The position numbers and the translations under genes are program-made. The notes below the pieces were generated by a model. That model ran no database searches. It worked only from the letters and a program-made list of their open reading frames with translations, and was not told where the DNA came from. From Rhodopseudomonas palustris (GTDB taxonomy: Bacteria > Pseudomonadota > Alphaproteobacteria > Rhizobiales > Xanthobacteraceae), in the NCBI RefSeq assembly GCF_034479375.1, contig NZ_CP140155.1, positions 4,440,501 to 4,504,500 on the forward strand: a DNA stretch of 64,000 bases, in the 5' to 3' direction. Of the stretch, positions 61,822 to 64,000 are shown in pieces; the stretch's first letter is position 1, and each line of letters opens with the position of its first letter.

Positions 61822-62565
61822 ATGAGAAACGGGCAGAACAACAAGCGGCTGCGTAACCGGAACAGCGGTAGCAACAATAATAACAACAACAACAACAACC
61901 GGCGCGGCCAGAACCCGATGACCCGGGTGTTCGAGTCGAATGGACCCGATATCAAGATCCGCGGGACCGCCTCTCACGTCGCCGAGAAATACGTTCAGCT
62001 CGCGCGCGACGCGCGCTCCTCCGGTGACCCGGTCGCGGCGGAGAATTACTATCAGCACGCCGAGCATTATTTCCGGCTGATCGCCGCGGCGCAGGAGCAG
62101 TTCCGGCAGAACCAGCCGCAGCAGGCGCCGCGTATCGACAACGAGATGTCGGACAGCGACGACGACGGCGAGAGCGATTACTCGAATTTCGGCGCCGAGC
62201 CCGGCCTCGTCCCGGTGCAGCAGCAGCCGCAATCCTATCAACCGCGCGAACCCCGCGAACAGCCGCAGTTTCAGCCGCGCGAGCCCCGCGAGCAGCCGCA
62301 GCCCCGCGAGCATCGGCCGCAGCCGCAATTCACGCCGCGGGTCGAGCAGCCGCAGCCGAGCGTCGACGCCGGCGTCGATCGGTTGCCCTCATTCATCACC
62401 GGGCCGCAGCCGCAGATCAGCCCCGCGGCGTTCGAGGGCGCGACGGGTGCTGGCGGCGAACGCTTTCCGCCGCGTCGCCGGCGTCGTCCGCACGCGCCGC
62501 GCACCGCCGAAGGCGCCGCAGCCGCCCCGGTGCCGGCCGAAGACGCCACCCCCGGCAACGAATAA
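61822..62565 (+). CDS. DUF4167 domain protein
   Basis: 247 residues behind GAAGGT. The N-terminus is basic and Asn-rich, with a run of nine Asn (NSGSNNNNNNNNNRRGQNP), then the conserved DUF4167 domain (RVFESNGPDIKIRGTASHVA, EKYVQLARDARSSGDPVAAE, NYYQHAEHYFRLI). The C-terminal half is low-complexity, with PREPREQPQ-type repeats. The prfA-prmC-DUF4167 order is conserved in Rhizobiales. An RNA- or DNA-binding role is suggested by the basic head, not proven. Confidence 0.9.
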   Translation: MRNGQNNKRLRNRNSGSNNNNNNNNNRRGQNPMTRVFESNGPDIKIRGTASHVAEKYVQLARDARSSGDPVAAENYYQHAEHYFRLIAAAQEQFRQNQPQQAPRIDNEMSDSDDDGESDYSNFGAEPGLVPVQQQPQSYQPREPREQPQFQPREPREQPQPREHRPQPQFTPRVEQPQPSVDAGVDRLPSFITGPQPQISPAAFEGATGAGGERFPPRRRRRPHAPRTAEGAAAAPVPAEDATPGNE

Positions 62566-62592
62566 GCCGAGCCGGAATCGGTTTCGAGACCA

Positions 62593-62624
62593 CAAGGGTC
62601 GCGCGCTGGCGCGGCCCTTTTCTG
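62593..62624 (+). terminator. Rho-independent terminator after the DUF4167 gene
   Basis: CAAGGGTCGCGC GCTG GCGCGGCCCTTTT: 11 bp stem with one G-T pair, 4-5 nt loop and a TTTTCTGTT tail, 28 bp past the stop. Confidence 0.85.
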
Positions 62625-62638
62625 TTGCGCTGGCGCGC

Positions 62639-63403
62639 TCAGCGCGGCCGCAGCGGCAGGTCGGTGTCGTCGGCCTGCATCGGCGACGGCACCAAGGATG
62701 GCTCCAGCGAGGGGATCAGCCGGGTGCGTTCGCGCCTGGCCTGGATCGGCCGGACCACCTGCTTGGTCGCTTCGACCACATGGACGCCCGCCAGCGGCAG
62801 TGAGGTGGCGGCGCCGATCCGCTCCCACGCCGGCGCCGAGCGCAGCAGCCAGGCCTGCTCGAGCGGGGGCACGAACAGCGCCTCGCTCCAGCCGACCGGG
62901 GTGAACCAGGTCCGCCGCAGCAGATCGGAAATCTGCGAGCGCGAATACGGCCGTCCGTGACCGAACGGGGTGTTGTCGATGCGCGCCCAGACGCCGCGGC
63001 GATTCGGCACCACCGCCAGCAGCCGTCCCGACGGCGCCAGCACTCGCCACACCTCGCGCAACAGCGCGTCGGGGTCGTCGGACATTTCCAGCGAATGCAC
63101 CAGCAGGATGCGGTCGACCGCGGCGTCGGGCAGCGGCAGCGCGCGCTCCTCGACCAGCGTCGACAGCGTGGCGCGCGCGGTCGGCCATTTCAGCACACCC
63201 TGGGCCGCCGGCATGAAGGCGATGCAGCGTTCGCAATTGTGACGAAACAGGCCGAGATACGGCGTCGGATAGCCGAGCCCGAGCACGCGCTGTCCGCGCG
63301 CGTCCGGCCAGTGCGTCTGGATACCGCGATTGATCAGGCGCCGGGCGACCACGCCGAGCCGGTTGGAGTAGAACTCGCGCAGATTGACCACGTCGATCGT
63401 CAT
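62639..63403 (-). CDS. Class I SAM-dependent methyltransferase
   Basis: 254 residues. DVVNLREFYSNRLGVVARRL at the N-terminus and RVLGLGYPTPYLGLFRHNCE as a variant SAM motif I, then LPLPDAAVDRILLVHSLEMS (Methyltransf_11 post-II) and VLAPSGRLLAVVPNRRGVWA. This type is divergently paired with gloB in many alphaproteobacteria; the substrate is unknown. The C-terminal 80 residues are extra and rich in Arg/Pro. Confidence 0.9.
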   Translation of the reverse strand: MTIDVVNLREFYSNRLGVVARRLINRGIQTHWPDARGQRVLGLGYPTPYLGLFRHNCERCIAFMPAAQGVLKWPTARATLSTLVEERALPLPDAAVDRILLVHSLEMSDDPDALLREVWRVLAPSGRLLAVVPNRRGVWARIDNTPFGHGRPYSRSQISDLLRRTWFTPVGWSEALFVPPLEQAWLLRSAPAWERIGAATSLPLAGVHVVEATKQVVRPIQARRERTRLIPSLEPSLVPSPMQADDTDLPLRPR

Positions 63404-63580
63404 GCGGAGCTTTTACCACGGCAGCGGACAGTCCGGCAAAGCGGCGTGCTGCGGAGTTGACACGCGCATTCTCCCGCATTTCACCGAACTCGCCGTCCGT
63501 GGTAGAGTTCGCATCGCGTCGCTCCGGCGGTCGCCACCAGCGTCGGGCGCATCCGCACCGTACAATTCCCGGGAGATCTC

Positions 63581-64000
63581 ATGCCTGCCGACATCCGCAT
63601 CGTTCCGTGCCTCACCGACAATTTCGGCTACCTGGTCCACGACCCGTCGAGCGGCGCCACCGCCTCGATCGACGCGCCGGAGGCCGCGCCGCTGATCGCG
63701 GCGCTGGAGAAGGAAGGCTGGAAGTTGACCGATATTCTGGTGACGCATCATCACGGCGATCACGTCGGCGGCATCGCCGAACTGAAGAAGAAGTATCAGT
63801 GCCGCGTCGTCGCGCCGCACGACGCCAACGCCAAGATCGCCGACGTCGATCTGCGCGTCGAGGAGGGCGACGTCGTCAAGGTCGGCGGACTGAGCGCGCG
63901 GGTGCTGGAGACGCCGGGCCACACGCTCGATCACATCTCCTACGTGTTCGACGACGACCGCGCGCTGTTCGCCGCCGATACGCTGTTCTCGATCGGCTGC
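63581..64000 (+). CDS. gloB: Hydroxyacylglutathione hydrolase (glyoxalase II), 5' part
   Basis: First 140 residues; the right edge of the window cuts the gene. Hydrolyses S-lactoylglutathione to lactate and glutathione, finishing methylglyoxal detoxification. CLTDNFGYLVHDPSSGATAS, the metal motif THHHGDHVGG and TPGHTLDHISY are diagnostic of the binuclear metallo-beta-lactamase-fold enzyme. ATG 63581 follows CGGGAGATCTC. Divergent from the methyltransferase gene. Confidence 0.95.
   Translation, partial: MPADIRIVPCLTDNFGYLVHDPSSGATASIDAPEAAPLIAALEKEGWKLTDILVTHHHGDHVGGIAELKKKYQCRVVAPHDANAKIADVDLRVEEGDVVKVGGLSARVLETPGHTLDHISYVFDDDRALFAADTLFSIGC

Overview
The window is a piece of high-GC alphaproteobacterial chromosome. 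Gene content, codon use and intergenic palindromes best fit the Rhodopseudomonas/Bradyrhizobium group, probably a Rhodopseudomonas palustris relative. That assignment rests on recognised families, not on a database comparison. Genes are dense and often overlap by 1-4 bases. I see no rRNA, tRNA, CRISPR array, prophage or intact insertion sequence.

Layout. 1-5.0 kb: methylthioadenosine salvage (mtnP partial, mtnA), a small membrane protein, then a His-rich PepSY protein translationally coupled to a two-component system. 5.0-5.8 kb: repeats and an unexplained non-coding stretch behind a strong sigma70-like promoter. 5.8-11.0 kb: two VWA proteins, MmcB, and an overlapping acyl-CoA dehydrogenase / MoxR / CoxE operon. 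11.1-22.7 kb: a formate and C1 region with an FNT-channel remnant, a diheme cytochrome c, a PQQ-type sugar dehydrogenase, an OFA-family transporter, the NAD-linked molybdenum formate dehydrogenase operon fdsGBA-fdhD-fdsD, and a LysR regulator. 22.9-25.3 kb: divergent btaA and btaB for phosphorus-free betaine lipid, with back-to-back Pho boxes and a guanidinium exporter gene overlapping btaB. 25.3-40.9 kb: a large cobalamin region with two B12 riboswitches. The first precedes a NiCoT metal permease, btuCDF and cbiB. The second, on the other strand, precedes DUF1636-cobP-cobW-cobN-cobO-cobQ. cobT and bluB follow on the plus strand.

40.9-47.4 kb is mixed accessory material: small secreted and stress-type proteins, an Abi/HEPN protein of lower GC, an FmdB zinc ribbon, a DUF123 protein, a YheT-like hydrolase, and an IclR/Bug pair. 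47.5-53.7 kb holds a PepSY-TM protein, an alpha/beta hydrolase lacking its serine, a COG0523 GTPase behind a perfect Zur-type palindrome, an EamA transporter and a metallo-beta-lactamase-fold protein. 53.9-64.0 kb is housekeeping: ubiG, a PH-domain protein, lysC, ptsP, prfA, prmC, a DUF4167 protein, a methyltransferase and the start of gloB.

The main themes are metal and nutrient economy (cobalt/B12, zinc, phosphate) and formate use. Several families of short palindromic repeats occupy most larger gaps, and one sits in frame inside cobN.
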